A stretch of DNA of 64,000 nucleotides from Pandoraea vervacti (lineage in GTDB: Bacteria > Pseudomonadota > Gammaproteobacteria > Burkholderiales > Burkholderiaceae): NCBI RefSeq assembly GCF_000934605.2, contig NZ_CP010898.2, positions 36,283-100,282 of the forward strand, read 5' to 3'. The notes beneath the pieces were generated by a model. It did no database searches, was not told where the DNA came from, and worked only from the letters and a program-made list of their open reading frames with translations. A program made the position numbers and the translations under genes. Positions 43,250 through 52,155 of the stretch are shown one piece after another (positions within the stretch are counted from its first letter, which is position 1; the number at the start of each line of letters is the position of its first letter).

Positions 43250-43358
43250 TGTCTGTAGGACCTTCCCGATTTGCCGTCGGGGAGTTGGTAGCGCAAGGAA
43301 GGGCAGCAAGCCCTGTTTTCTCAAAAGCCCTCGGTTTGCCGCCGAGGGCTTTTGTTTT
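43250..43358 (+). ncRNA. Putative countertranscribed regulatory RNA of the replication gene
   Basis: Between the promoter and the terminator lie about 110 bases with three stems: CCCGA-TTTGCCG-TCGGG (43265-43281), GGGC-AGCAA-GCCC (43301-43313) and the terminator stem. The first and last have the same seven-base loop, TTTGCCG, which contains UUUG, a YUNR-type motif common in plasmid antisense RNA loops. If rep is transcribed from a promoter to the right of 43360, its leader would be fully complementary to this RNA, as in ctRNA-controlled plasmids. No sequence identity to a known RNA family is claimed. Confidence 0.5.
43323..43358 (+). terminator. Rho-independent terminator
   Basis: A perfect 12-bp stem AAAAGCCCTCGG / CCGAGGGCTTTT with a 7-base loop, followed by GTTTTGGGTTTT. 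Because the stem ends in A4/T4 on both sides it may also stop leftward transcripts from parAB. Confidence 0.85.
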
Positions 43359-43449
43359 GGGTTTTACCCGCTCAGACCGATGGGTTCAAGTTAATCTCCT
43401 AGGCCATATCAACTGTCTTCAAACTTTGAAGCCATTGAATTTAAAGGAT

Positions 43450-44493
43450 TTATTTTTCCGCTTCAGCGTGACCGGTGCCTTCGGCGCCGGACTTGGACGT
43501 TTGGGTCCGTCGCTCTAATACCTCTTGGACGACCTTCATCACTGCTTGAGCTTCGACCTCCGATTGAAAGTCCAGCCGCACGACTTTGGCGGTTCTCCGG
43601 ATTTGGCAATAGTTGCTACGTCCGGCCTTGATTTTCACGATCTCGGCAATGGGACGCGCGGCCGGCTGCGGGGCTGATCCAGCTTCCGCCAATGCGACAG
43701 CCCGTTTCTGATCGACGTCCCCTCTAGCAAGCTGCTCGATCGCCGCAATGACGCTCTCGCCCTTGCCGGCTCGCGTAAGCTTGGCAAATGTGGTGGCCGC
43801 GTCGCTGCCGAGCAGCGTTGGCGACGCGCGAAGCATCTCCAACACGGGGGCGGGGAGATCGCGAAACGCCATGAGATAGGAAATGGTCGATTCGGGCTTG
43901 CCCGAACGTTCAGCAATCTGCGCCTGCGTAATCCCAGGAAATTGATTTTGGAGCTCGGTAAAGCCCAAATATTTTTCAAAGTCGGTGAGCGGGGCCTGAA
44001 ATAAATTCGCATAGAACGCCGCGACCGTGGGATTTTCGATGGTGTTCTTGCGCAGTACCCCGCGAATCGTGGGGCGCTCTAGTTCTCGATAAGCATCGGA
44101 GCGATGATGGCCGGACACGAGCTCAAACTCGCCGTCCGCACGAATATCGACCACGATCGGCTGGTTTAGCTCGTTGACACGCAGGTTTTCACGTAAATCC
44201 CGATAATCCTGCGCACTCATATACCGACGGCGGCCGGGGACCTCATGAAGCTTGTTTAGGGGGATGTCTATTCCGCTGTTGCCATCGCGCGTGGCCTGTT
44301 CGAGTTCCGCCTCCAGCGCGGCAATTTTGCGTTGATACTCCTGGGCTTCGAGCCGGAACGCGCCCAATTGCGCCGGCATTGTTGCAAGTGGTCGGTTCGC
44401 GGCCGTCTCGCGACGATCGGCAACGGTGGTTTGTGCCTTTTGCACCGATCCGCCCGTTTTCGCGCGCATGCGCTCTTCAAATTTGCTTGCCAT
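43450..44493 (-). CDS. parB: ParB-type plasmid partition protein
   Basis: 347 residues. A basic N-terminal tail is followed by a coiled-coil segment (EYQRKIAALEAELEQATRDG), the ParB/Srx domain (IPLNKLHEVPGRRRYMSAQD; FELVSGHHRSDAYRELERP, in which GHHR is the CTP-binding motif) and a helix-turn-helix (ITQAQIAERSGKPESTISYL). It binds parS-like sites and works with ParA. It begins three bases after the parA stop. The parS site was not identified with certainty. Confidence 0.9.
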   Translation of the reverse strand: MASKFEERMRAKTGGSVQKAQTTVADRRETAANRPLATMPAQLGAFRLEAQEYQRKIAALEAELEQATRDGNSGIDIPLNKLHEVPGRRRYMSAQDYRDLRENLRVNELNQPIVVDIRADGEFELVSGHHRSDAYRELERPTIRGVLRKNTIENPTVAAFYANLFQAPLTDFEKYLGFTELQNQFPGITQAQIAERSGKPESTISYLMAFRDLPAPVLEMLRASPTLLGSDAATTFAKLTRAGKGESVIAAIEQLARGDVDQKRAVALAEAGSAPQPAARPIAEIVKIKAGRSNYCQIRRTAKVVRLDFQSEVEAQAVMKVVQEVLERRTQTSKSGAEGTGHAEAEK

Positions 44494-44496
44494 GAC

Positions 44497-45756
44497 TTAC
44501 TCCGACTCGAGACGGAAATCTTGGCTCTGTAGAGCCTCGGTCCAGATGTCTTCGATCTGTTCTTCGATTTCATCGACCATACTGTCAAACGCATCCACCG
44601 TACGGTTGAACAGTGCGGCGCCCCCCTCGTAGGTACGAGATTCCAAGTCGTAAAGCGTCTTGAACTCAGCCATTGCTTTCTTTACGACGTTGCTTTCGAA
44701 CAGTTCGGTGCGCCCGAGAAGTTCGGGGTACGTCTCCTGAATCCACGCGCTGACAATATTGGTGGAGGGAATATCTTTTCGCACCTTAGAGAGAAAAATC
44801 TTAATGAAACCGAACGTCTTTTTGACGTCCCGCTCGCTTGCCAAACTCTGGAAAAGGTCCGCGAACTGGCGGAAAAACGCCACGCTCGACGCGTAATCCA
44901 GCGTCTCAGGGGGGAGCGGGACAACGATCCCGTCGGCAGACAAAAAACAATTTGTCGCTAGATACGCCAGAGACGGGGGGGTATCAAATACGATCACGTC
45001 GTACTGAGCACGAAGCGCCGGCATGGCCCCCTCGAGCACTGACCAGTACTCAAAGTCCGGATGTTTCGACTGCTTACTCGGGAGAAAATAGTCCGCCCCG
45101 AACAGACTGGGACTGGCCAGCAAGAGGTCGAGATTATTCCAATATGACGGGATGATGGATTCGCTCAAATCCGGCTTGTCGCCGTACACAAATGGCATGA
45201 CGGTCATTTCTTCGGTGACCTCGGCCGTTGGCACATAACCCATCAACGTGGTACTCGACGCCTGCGGATCGAGATCGACAAGAAGCACGCGGTGTCCGCG
45301 CAGCGTGAGCCCCTGCGCGATGCCCACCGCCGTGGTCGTTTTGCCCACGCCGCCCTTGAAATTGCCCACGGCGATGGCAACGCCTGGCACCCCTTCGGGG
45401 CGTCGCATATACGTACCGACGAGGCGAATGAACTGCTGGGCGTCCGCAAGCGAAAACTCACGGCTGCGGTTATTTCCCACCACATGGCCGACAGGGTATT
45501 CGCCGTTGGTGTTGCCGCGCGTGCAAAGGTACTGAACCCGGGTACGATCGATCTTGCAAATCTTGGCAAGGCGGGAACCGGTGACCATCGGCGCGACTTT
45601 GCGCGGGAACGGTTCCACGAGGTCGTCTCGTAGTTGCGCGAGGGCCGCCTCTGCACGGTCGGCAATGGCGACCAACTGTGCCAGGTCGATCCGGCGACGA
45701 CGACGGGTGGGTTCCTTCAAGACCATGGCAGTTTCACCGTTTCCAAGGTTCATCAC
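44497..45756 (-). CDS. parA: ParA-type partition ATPase with N-terminal regulatory domain
   Basis: 419 residues from ATG 45756; an alternative ATG lies at 45726. The N-terminal part (about 40-110) has a MerR-like helix-turn-helix (GSRLAKICKIDRTRVQYLCT), as in type Ia ParA proteins that repress their own promoter. The ATPase part has the deviant Walker A NFKGGVGKTTTAVGIAQGL, Walker A' VLLVDLDPQASST and Walker B VIVFDTPPSL. A TTCATCACATTTTT repeat overlaps the start codon and recurs exactly 100 bp upstream. Confidence 0.92.
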   Translation of the reverse strand: MMNLGNGETAMVLKEPTRRRRRIDLAQLVAIADRAEAALAQLRDDLVEPFPRKVAPMVTGSRLAKICKIDRTRVQYLCTRGNTNGEYPVGHVVGNNRSREFSLADAQQFIRLVGTYMRRPEGVPGVAIAVGNFKGGVGKTTTAVGIAQGLTLRGHRVLLVDLDPQASSTTLMGYVPTAEVTEEMTVMPFVYGDKPDLSESIIPSYWNNLDLLLASPSLFGADYFLPSKQSKHPDFEYWSVLEGAMPALRAQYDVIVFDTPPSLAYLATNCFLSADGIVVPLPPETLDYASSVAFFRQFADLFQSLASERDVKKTFGFIKIFLSKVRKDIPSTNIVSAWIQETYPELLGRTELFESNVVKKAMAEFKTLYDLESRTYEGGAALFNRTVDAFDSMVDEIEEQIEDIWTEALQSQDFRLESE

Positions 45757-45762
45757 ATTTTT
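45749..45762. repeat. Direct repeat overlapping the parA start, copy 1
   Basis: TTCATCACATTTTT; contains the complement of the parA start codon. An identical copy is at 45849-45862, exactly 100 bp away. Likely an operator or partition site bound by ParA or ParB. Confidence 0.55.
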
Positions 45763-45848
45763 CGCGTTTCAACATCCAACTGATGACGCGCCGATTTTCC
45801 GGCATCATACCGGGTAAACAAGGAAAACTAAAGGTTTTCGCGGCAGAA

Positions 45849-45862
45849 TTCATCACATTTTT
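45849..45862. repeat. Direct repeat upstream of parA, copy 2
   Basis: TTCATCACATTTTT, identical to the copy at 45749-45762. The surrounding 45757-46114 holds no gene; nearer the AAA ATPase gene an AT-rich dyad (TATATC ... GATATAC, about 46060-46100) is the likely promoter/operator of that gene. Confidence 0.55.
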
Positions 45863-46114
45863 GAAAAATACCAGGGTAAGTGATGATTTGATCGTGGTTT
45901 ACGCAACGGGCGGGGACAAGCGGTCACGACCCTTGGGCCAGTGGAAGGGCGGGTGAGTGAAACGAAGAGGGCGACGGCGGTTGCGCGAGCGGGTCCTGCC
46001 AGCGCTGATCCGGACAAAAGGTGTTGAGCGAACTCTACGTAAAACTAGGAAAATATAGCGATGTATATCAAAGTGAAGATATACTTTGCTATATCTTTAT
46101 AGAAAACGTCGATC

Positions 46115-47290
46115 ATGGATCCTGTTCGAAACCCTTTCTCGCCGGGGGCCGGCAGTCAGCCCCCCGAACTCGCTGGCCGGAAAACCATCATCGAGGACGC
46201 GCGCATCGCCATCGAACGCGTGCTGCTGGATAAGCCAGGCCGTTCGCAAATGTTTTTGGGCTTGCGGGGTGTGGGCAAAACCGTGCTGCTCAATGCGGTC
46301 GAGAAACTTGCGACAGAGCGGGGTCATATCACGTCTATGATTGAGGCACCGGAGAATAAATCGCTGGGTGAACAATTGTTACCCCGCATGCATCAGGTAT
46401 TGCGCAAGTTGTCGGTCGTCGCCAACGGGAAGGCGAAAGCGCACGAGGCGCTGCGGGCGCTGCGATCCTTTGCCTCCGCCTTCAAGCTCCAATACGGAGA
46501 TCTTTCCATAGCGGTCGATCCTGAAGCGGGGGTAGCCGACAGCGGAGCACTCGAAAATGACCTCCCCGAGCTGTTCGTGCGGATCGGCGAGGCGGCGAAA
46601 GCGGCGGGTAAAGCGTGGACCCTGCTCATTGACGAGGTCCAATACCTTAACGAGCGGGATCTTGCGGCCCTCATTGTCTCATTGCACAAAACCAACCAAG
46701 CGGGGCTGCCCGTGTTGTTCTTCGGCGCCGGCTTGCCTCAAGTCGCGGCGTTATCGGGGGAAGCCAAATCGTACGCCGAACGGCTGTTTCTGTACCCGGA
46801 AGTGGGCGCTTTACCCGAGCGCGATGCGAAGGATGCGATCCGGCAGCCCGTGAACGACGAGGGGGCCGACATTGACGAGGATGCGCTGAGTGAAATCTTC
46901 CTCAAAACTAAAGGCTACCCGTATTTTCTGCAGGAGTGGGGCCACCAGTCTTGGAATCTTGCGGGGGGCGAGCGCATTACCATCGACGACGCGAGGCAGG
47001 CCGAGACGACGACGCTCAAGCGCCTGGACGAAGGTTTTTTTAAGGTCCGGTTTGATCGGCTAACCCCGAAAGAGCGCGAGTATGTGATCGCTATGGCGCA
47101 ATTGGGTGAGGGCCCTTACCGTTCCTCCGATGTGGCAGACGCGCTTGGTGAAACCCCGCAGAGCCTTGGACCACGCCGTGCACAGATCATCAGCAAAGGC
47201 ATGATCTACAGTCCATCACATGGCGACATCGCATTTACAGTGCCGATGTTCAACGAATATTTGATGCGTAACCTATCCAGTCTCGACTAG
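46115..47290 (+). CDS. AAA+ ATPase of the ORC/Cdc6-like accessory type
   Basis: 391 residues. Walker A is GLRGVGKTVLLNAVEKL, Walker B is TLLIDEVQYLNERDL, a sensor region follows at GLPVLFFGAGLPQVAALSGE, and the C-terminal part (RLTPKEREYVIAMAQLGEGP; RSSDVADALGETPQSLGPRR) is a winged helix. This single-chain ATPase plus DNA-binding domain is frequent on plasmids and genomic islands; roles in replication, defence or DNA repair are possible but unproven. Strongly AT-rich sequence precedes it, unlike its surroundings. No partner nuclease or effector is adjacent. Confidence 0.75.
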   Translation: MDPVRNPFSPGAGSQPPELAGRKTIIEDARIAIERVLLDKPGRSQMFLGLRGVGKTVLLNAVEKLATERGHITSMIEAPENKSLGEQLLPRMHQVLRKLSVVANGKAKAHEALRALRSFASAFKLQYGDLSIAVDPEAGVADSGALENDLPELFVRIGEAAKAAGKAWTLLIDEVQYLNERDLAALIVSLHKTNQAGLPVLFFGAGLPQVAALSGEAKSYAERLFLYPEVGALPERDAKDAIRQPVNDEGADIDEDALSEIFLKTKGYPYFLQEWGHQSWNLAGGERITIDDARQAETTTLKRLDEGFFKVRFDRLTPKEREYVIAMAQLGEGPYRSSDVADALGETPQSLGPRRAQIISKGMIYSPSHGDIAFTVPMFNEYLMRNLSSLD

Positions 47291-47577
47291 GAGCGAGACT
47301 GGGGCGCCGACCTGATGGTGGAGTTCTACTCGATTAAGAACCAGTTCCTCGGCTCTCGGCCTTACGCCGCGTCAGAGGACATCGCGGCCATGGCTTCGGC
47401 GGGGGCGCTCGATGAAGCCAGCGTGGCATGAGCAGCACGTGCATAGCGCCATCGAGGCCGGACATAGCCTTGCGCGGTCGCAAAGCAGTCGCAGCCAAGG
47501 AGGGGGTGTCACACTGCTTATTTAAACGGCGTTTTTAACACAGGCCTGAGAAACGCACGAGCATCGTGGGCTGGCGA
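47291..47577 (+). other. Short coding remnant of unknown origin
   Basis: From about 47297 to the TGA at 47429-47431 one frame reads LMVEFYSIKNQFLGSRPYAA, SEDIAAMASAGALDE. It has the look of a 3' gene fragment cut off from its start, but I do not recognise the parent. The remaining bases to the toxin gene hold nothing visible. Confidence 0.25.
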
Positions 47578-47871
47578 TCAGCAACCCGCTTCTTTCTGGT
47601 GTCGGAATGCTAGGATGTAGACCGCATCGGCAGCCGCCTCGTGGCGGTACACGGCGACATAGCCGGAATCGCCGAAGGCAATCACAAGTTCGCGCAGCTC
47701 CGGCATTTCGGGGAATGGACGACCAATGTCAGGAGCTGTTTCCAGCAGCAGGAATTGCCGCTCGATGGCCTGACCCGCGCGCTTGGCAGCATCTGGGGCC
47801 TTAACGGCAAGGAAGCGGCGACATCGCTCCAAGCCCTGCGCCGCGCCCTCAGTGACGATTACTTGTGGCAC
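47578..47871 (-). CDS. RelE/ParE-family toxin
   Basis: 97 residues from GTG 47871. The fold signature is visible: ERCRRFLAVKAPDAAKRAGQ, FPEMPELRELVIAFGDSGYV and the C-terminal AVYILAFRHQKEAG typical of ParE/RelE toxins that act on gyrase or ribosome-bound mRNA. It starts inside the end of the antitoxin gene. Together they form a plasmid addiction module. Confidence 0.85.
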   Translation of the reverse strand: MPQVIVTEGAAQGLERCRRFLAVKAPDAAKRAGQAIERQFLLLETAPDIGRPFPEMPELRELVIAFGDSGYVAVYRHEAAADAVYILAFRHQKEAGC

Positions 47872-48131
47872 TCAGGCACCGTCGTTTCATGTTCCGTGCC
47901 CCAGGTGTTTAACCAGGTGCGAACCTCTTGGCCTGTCAGGTGCCGACCGGTTTCCTGATAAGCCGCCCACGATGCCAAGGCTTCCTGCTTGAAGCTCTCG
48001 CGGGCTTCCTCACGCTCGACGTACTGCTGGATGGCCTCCAGCATGATCCAGTGGGGTGAGCGACGGCGCTGGGTAGCGAGCTGGTGGACGCGACCTTTCA
48101 GCGAATCGTCGATTTTGAGCGATGTTGCCAT
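47859..48131 (-). CDS. Ribbon-helix-helix (CopG-type) antitoxin
   Basis: 90 residues from ATG 48131 (MATSLKIDDSLKGRVHQLAT, then RRRSPHWIMLEAIQQYVERE), a classical RHH DNA-binding start followed by a toxin-neutralising tail. A perfect inverted repeat lies 12 bases upstream and should be its autoregulatory operator. It overlaps the toxin gene by 13 bases. Confidence 0.88.
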   Translation of the reverse strand: MATSLKIDDSLKGRVHQLATQRRRSPHWIMLEAIQQYVEREEARESFKQEALASWAAYQETGRHLTGQEVRTWLNTWGTEHETTVPECHK

Positions 48132-48142
48132 TTCGGCTCTCC

Positions 48143-48167
48143 TATCACTTGGTGATACCAAGTGATA
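48143..48167. promoter_or_regulatory. Toxin-antitoxin operator
   Basis: TATCACTTGG-TGATA-CCAAGTGATA, a perfect 10-bp inverted repeat immediately upstream of the antitoxin start. Typical of RHH autorepression. Confidence 0.75.
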
Positions 48168-48214
48168 ATCTAGCGCTTCCTCCAATGTCCGTCAAATGAT
48201 CGTTAGTCGGCCAA

Positions 48215-48231
48215 GCCGGACAATGTCCGGC
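48215..48231. promoter_or_regulatory. Dyad in the likely res site upstream of the resolvase gene
   Basis: GCCGGACA-A-TGTCCGGC is a perfect 8-bp inverted repeat; a further TTCCGGACATTGAG (48251-48264) and AATGTCCGTC (48184-48193) repeat the motif. Multiple GTCCG dyads directly before a serine recombinase gene are the usual res layout. Confidence 0.5.
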
Positions 48232-48296
48232 AAAGGCTCGTCCGACGGGTTTCCGGACATTGAGATAGACGGACGCAATGACGGACAGGGCGGTAA

Positions 48297-48869
48297 ATGG
48301 CATTGATCGGCTATGCTCGGGTATCGACGGCGGAGCAGGACACCGCCTTGCAGACGGATGCGCTTCGCAAGGCGGGCTGCGCGCGCGTTTTCGAGGACAT
48401 GGCTTCCGGGGCCAAGGCTGAACGTCCCGGCTTGGCTGCCGCGCTCGCCTACCTGCGCGAGGGCGACGTGCTGACCGTGTGACGGTTGGATCGGCTCGGG
48501 CGCTCCCTGCCTCACCTGATTGAAACGATCGGCGCGCTGCAAGCGCGAGGCGTCGGCTTGCGTTCACTGACCGAAGCCATCGACACCACCACGCCGGGCG
48601 GGCGGCTCATTTTTCACGTGTTCGGCGCGCTGGGACAGTTTGAACGCGACTTGATTCGCGAGCGCACCCAGGCCGGATTGATGGCCGCCGCCGCTCGCGG
48701 GCGCAGGGGAGGGCGCAAGCCGGTCGTCACCGTCGACAAGTTGCAGCGCGCGCGCGCGTACATCGCCAATGGCCTGAACGTCCGGGAGGCCGCGACACGG
48801 CTCAATGTGAGCAAAACGGCGCTGTATGCGGCACTGCAATCGAGCCGAGCGGTGGATTTCCAAAAATGA
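48297..48869 (+). pseudogene. Serine recombinase (Tn3-type resolvase) with an in-frame TGA
   Basis: The protein reads MALIGYARVSTAEQDTALQT (catalytic Ser in RVST), then GDVLTV-stop-RLDRLGRSLPHL, GQFERDLIRERTQAGLMAAA and a C-terminal helix-turn-helix (EAATRLNVSKTALYAALQS). Homologues have Trp at the stop position (VxWRLDRLGRS), so TGG has become TGA at 48480-48482 in the same frame. The gene is otherwise full length. It is inactive unless the stop is read through or is a sequencing error. Confidence 0.88.
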
Positions 48870-49007
48870 CAGCCACTTCACGCGCGGCGTTACGGCAATG
48901 GCTGCCAAGAGCGCTCGGATGACGGGGCGTTTCAACACCAGCACGGCGGCGGAGAATTCGTTTGCCACATCCTCGGGCCGATGCCCGCACGCGGTGACAA
49001 CGAGTTG

Positions 49008-49907
49008 CTAGACTTTCTGAACGAGCATTTGCAGTGCATGTTTGCGAACTGTCGCGGTGATCGCCTCGCATATTGCCGGCTCTACCTCCCATCGATGCCA
49101 AAATAGTTGCATGTCAAGCGGGCAATTCGGCGCGAGGTCTACGAGCTCGCCAGAATCGATCGCAGTGCGGGACTGGACTTCAGGCACCAGACCATATCCA
49201 ATCCCTTCGCGAATCATGTTATAGAGCATTTCCGCCGAAGGAACATAGTGTCGCGGAAATGAGTTGACGGCGAAACCGAAGTGGTTGGCAAGAAACATTT
49301 CGTGCAGTTCGTCCTTGCGATTGAAAAGTATGGCGTTGGTTTTCAAGACGCTCGGCATATCGAAGCCGTCTTTGAAGCGATGCTCAACAAGACTGCGCTT
49401 TGCGACGCAGCGATACCTCATTGCGCCGATGGATTCAGATACGAATCCCTTCTGCGAGGAGCTGTCTACTGATATACAACCCATCACCTCCCCGCGCTGC
49501 AGTAGAGCGGCCGTGTGCGCCTGATCGTCCACGACCACTTCTAACGCAACCCAATTTTTGGTCGTGAGTTCGGTAAGAACCGGGCGAAACCACGTCGCCA
49601 GTGAGTCCGCATTCACGCCAAGGGCGACGCGGATCGGCATATCGTCCCGTCTCTCGCCGCTGACAGTGAGCAACGTCTCCGCCTCTAACAATTCCAGAGC
49701 CTGGATATGGCGAAGCAGGTGACAGCCATCTTCAGTCAGAACCATCGGCCGGCTGCGAATTAACAGAACACACGACAACGATTCTTCCAGCGCGCGCACG
49801 CGTTGAGAGACGGCGCCGCGCGTCAATCTCAGATAGGAGGCCGCTTCTTCGAAGCTTTTGTGCCTGGCAACACTCGCGAACGCTTCCAGTTTCTCTCGAT
49901 CAAACAT
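49008..49907 (-). CDS. LysR-family transcriptional regulator, ArgP-like
   Basis: 299 residues. The N-terminal helix-turn-helix is FASVARHKSFEEAASYLRLT then RGAVSQRVRALEE, followed by an effector-binding domain (PIRVALGVNADSLATWFRPV; MGCISVDSSSQKGFVSESIG). The ordering and wording resemble ArgP/IciA regulators of amino-acid exporters. It lies downstream of the split symporter gene on the same strand, with 150 bases between, so its target may be the symporter/desaturase group. A short sequence like the end of an IS3 element (GTGCCCCAAAAAGTTGTCCG, about 49972) lies in that gap. Confidence 0.85.
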   Translation of the reverse strand: MFDREKLEAFASVARHKSFEEAASYLRLTRGAVSQRVRALEESLSCVLLIRSRPMVLTEDGCHLLRHIQALELLEAETLLTVSGERRDDMPIRVALGVNADSLATWFRPVLTELTTKNWVALEVVVDDQAHTAALLQRGEVMGCISVDSSSQKGFVSESIGAMRYRCVAKRSLVEHRFKDGFDMPSVLKTNAILFNRKDELHEMFLANHFGFAVNSFPRHYVPSAEMLYNMIREGIGYGLVPEVQSRTAIDSGELVDLAPNCPLDMQLFWHRWEVEPAICEAITATVRKHALQMLVQKV

Positions 49908-51333
49908 GGTTCATCCCACTATACGATTGCATCAGCTGCTGTCCTGCCAGCCTCAGCGCGTGATCACTGGAGTGCCCCAAAAAGTTGTCCGCTTACCGGT
50001 TGATCGCCAATGTCGAGGGTTGGCGCTAAAGTAAACCCGTTCGTCCTGAACTTGAACTAGCGACCCGTTCCCGCGCCGGTCTTCTGAAGCTCAGTATTCG
50101 GTGACGGTTTTATTTGAGCGATAAGCAAAGGGATCGCTGCGAACAGCAATCCTGTTGCTAAAGAAATAGCATCCACGTGGTCGGTCAAGATCCGGAAAAT
50201 TCCACAGACATATACAATTGTGGAGGACACAAAGCCCCCTATCATTGTTGCGAGCGCAACTCGCAGTGTCGGTCGCCTACTGCTCATCTGAACGAAGAGC
50301 AACAGTCCGACGCTCGAAATATAAACGATATTGAGGCCGACAATCGCTTGGACGATCGCTTGCCCTCGCATCGCGACGATCAACGCCAGTGTTAGGCCCA
50401 AGAATGAAAAGACTATCTGCCTTGTCCTTCCCCAGATCAAGCCGGAAGCCCGCCCCAAAATAGTGCCAGGGCCTGCAAAAACGCTGGCAAGGCCCGCCGC
50501 GATGGCGCGGGAAATCGCTCCGCCGGAACCCAGTGCCGCTGCGAGCATCGCCAGGAGCGCAAGGATAGAGACCGCCGACCCCGCGTGGGACACTGCGCTT
50601 GCCACAATGTATGGTATGACGCCTGCCTTGTCGCGTAACCGGGAAAGATAGCCTGCCCCCGCCCAAGCAATAACCGCAGCGGCCGGAAGAAATCCAGTCG
50701 CAATCAATGCTACTCCTGCGATGACGCTGCCGACGACAGCATCCAACGGGCGTCGCGCTGCAATCACAAATTGCTGGTAATCAGCCCCCGTAACGACAAC
50801 AAACAGTATGGAGAATGTGATCGTGAGGCTATCTATCATTGGAAGCTGAGCTACGTCATGGCCAAACCGCGGAATCGAATGCAGGTATACAGGCAGCCCT
50901 CGCGCCTGAACAAGCGCATAGAAAATAATGATATTGGCACTCACAAGGCAAGTCGAAAAGATGGCCGACAATCCCTTTAAGCCTACCTGCGATGCAATGA
51001 GGATCGCGCCAGTCACGACCAGAACTGCAATGCGATGAGGAACGCCAAGAAGCGACAGTACAGCAGATCCCCCCAGAATCTGCGCGGCTAGCACGCCGGT
51101 CATCCAAACGATGGACATGAGCGCCACCCAAGACTCAACACGATTGCCGTAAGCTGCTCCTAAGACCTCCCACACCGGGCCGCCGACCCGCCATATTGGC
51201 CTTGCGAAACAGGCTAGCAGCCCCATCCCCGCGCCTGTCGCAATGGCGTAGAGGCTGCCGGTAGACAGCGTCAAGCAGCATGGCCGGTCAGCGACAACTA
51301 TCTTGGCCGGTCAACGGGTGTAGTTGTCGCTGG

Positions 51334-52155
51334 TTAAGAGGCCATAGTTGTCGTTCCTCCTTCGCAATTGTCGTTAGGTAATTGACGCCGGCGGGCGCTT
51401 TGTTTGTCGCTGGCCTTACGACGGCGATAGCTTTCGACGTTGAGCTCGAAGATCGTCGAGTGATGGACGAGCCGGTCGATAGCGGCGATCGTCATGCCCG
51501 GATCAGGGAAGACATCGTTCCATCCAGAGAAGGGCTGGTTGGCCGTAATCAGCAGGCTTTTGCGCTCATATCTCTCGGCGATCAGCTCGAACAGCACGCT
51601 GGTTTCGGCCTGGTCCTTGCGAGCGTATGACAGGTCATCCAGGATGATGAGATCGAAGCGATCGAGCTTCGCGAGCGCGGACGGCAGTTGCAGGCTTTGG
51701 CGCGCGGCCTGGAGCTTCTGGACAAGTTCAGCGGTGCGCGTGAACAGCACGCGATAACCGGCGTCGATCAACGCATGACCGAGGGCTGAGCCCAAATGAC
51801 TCTTGCCGCCGCCCGGCGGGCCGAACAGGAGAATTGTGGCGCCTTTCTCCAGCCAGGATTCTCCGGTGGCCAGCGCCGTAACATGCGCCTTCGAGACCAT
51901 CGGCACCATGCCGAAGTCGAAGGTAGCAAGCGTCTTCGTCGGGTCCAGATGCGACTCGGTACGGTGCCGCTCAATGCGTCGTTTGGCGCGTTCGGCCAGT
52001 TCGTGCTCAAGCAGCGCCCCAAGCAATCGCGTAGCGGGCCAGCCTTCCTTGTCAGAGCGCTCAACGAACTCGGGCCATAGCCTGCCGATCGTCGGCAGGC
52101 GTAACTCGTTCAACATCAGGGCCAGACGGCCGTTGTCGTGGGCAGGGGCGTTCAT
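51334..52155 (-). CDS. istB: IstB-like ATP-binding helper of IS21 transposition
   Basis: 273 residues, AAA+ type: Walker A LFGPPGGGKSHLGSALG, Walker B FDLIILDDLSYARKDQ, sensor region SLLITANQPFSGW. It targets IstA-mediated insertion. Starts within the istA stop (ATGA overlap). Intact. Confidence 0.95.
   Translation of the reverse strand: MNAPAHDNGRLALMLNELRLPTIGRLWPEFVERSDKEGWPATRLLGALLEHELAERAKRRIERHRTESHLDPTKTLATFDFGMVPMVSKAHVTALATGESWLEKGATILLFGPPGGGKSHLGSALGHALIDAGYRVLFTRTAELVQKLQAARQSLQLPSALAKLDRFDLIILDDLSYARKDQAETSVLFELIAERYERKSLLITANQPFSGWNDVFPDPGMTIAAIDRLVHHSTIFELNVESYRRRKASDKQSARRRQLPNDNCEGGTTTMAS

Noticed and set aside
43250..43320. Resemblance to 4.5S/SRP RNA (GGAAGGGCAGC)
   Set aside because: The single long hairpin of 4.5S RNA cannot be formed; three separate stems and plasmid context fit a regulatory RNA better.
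49965..50040. Short match to the end of an IS3-type element (GTGCCCCAAAAAGTTGTCCG)
   Set aside because: Only one end is visible and no transposase remains; too short to annotate as an element.
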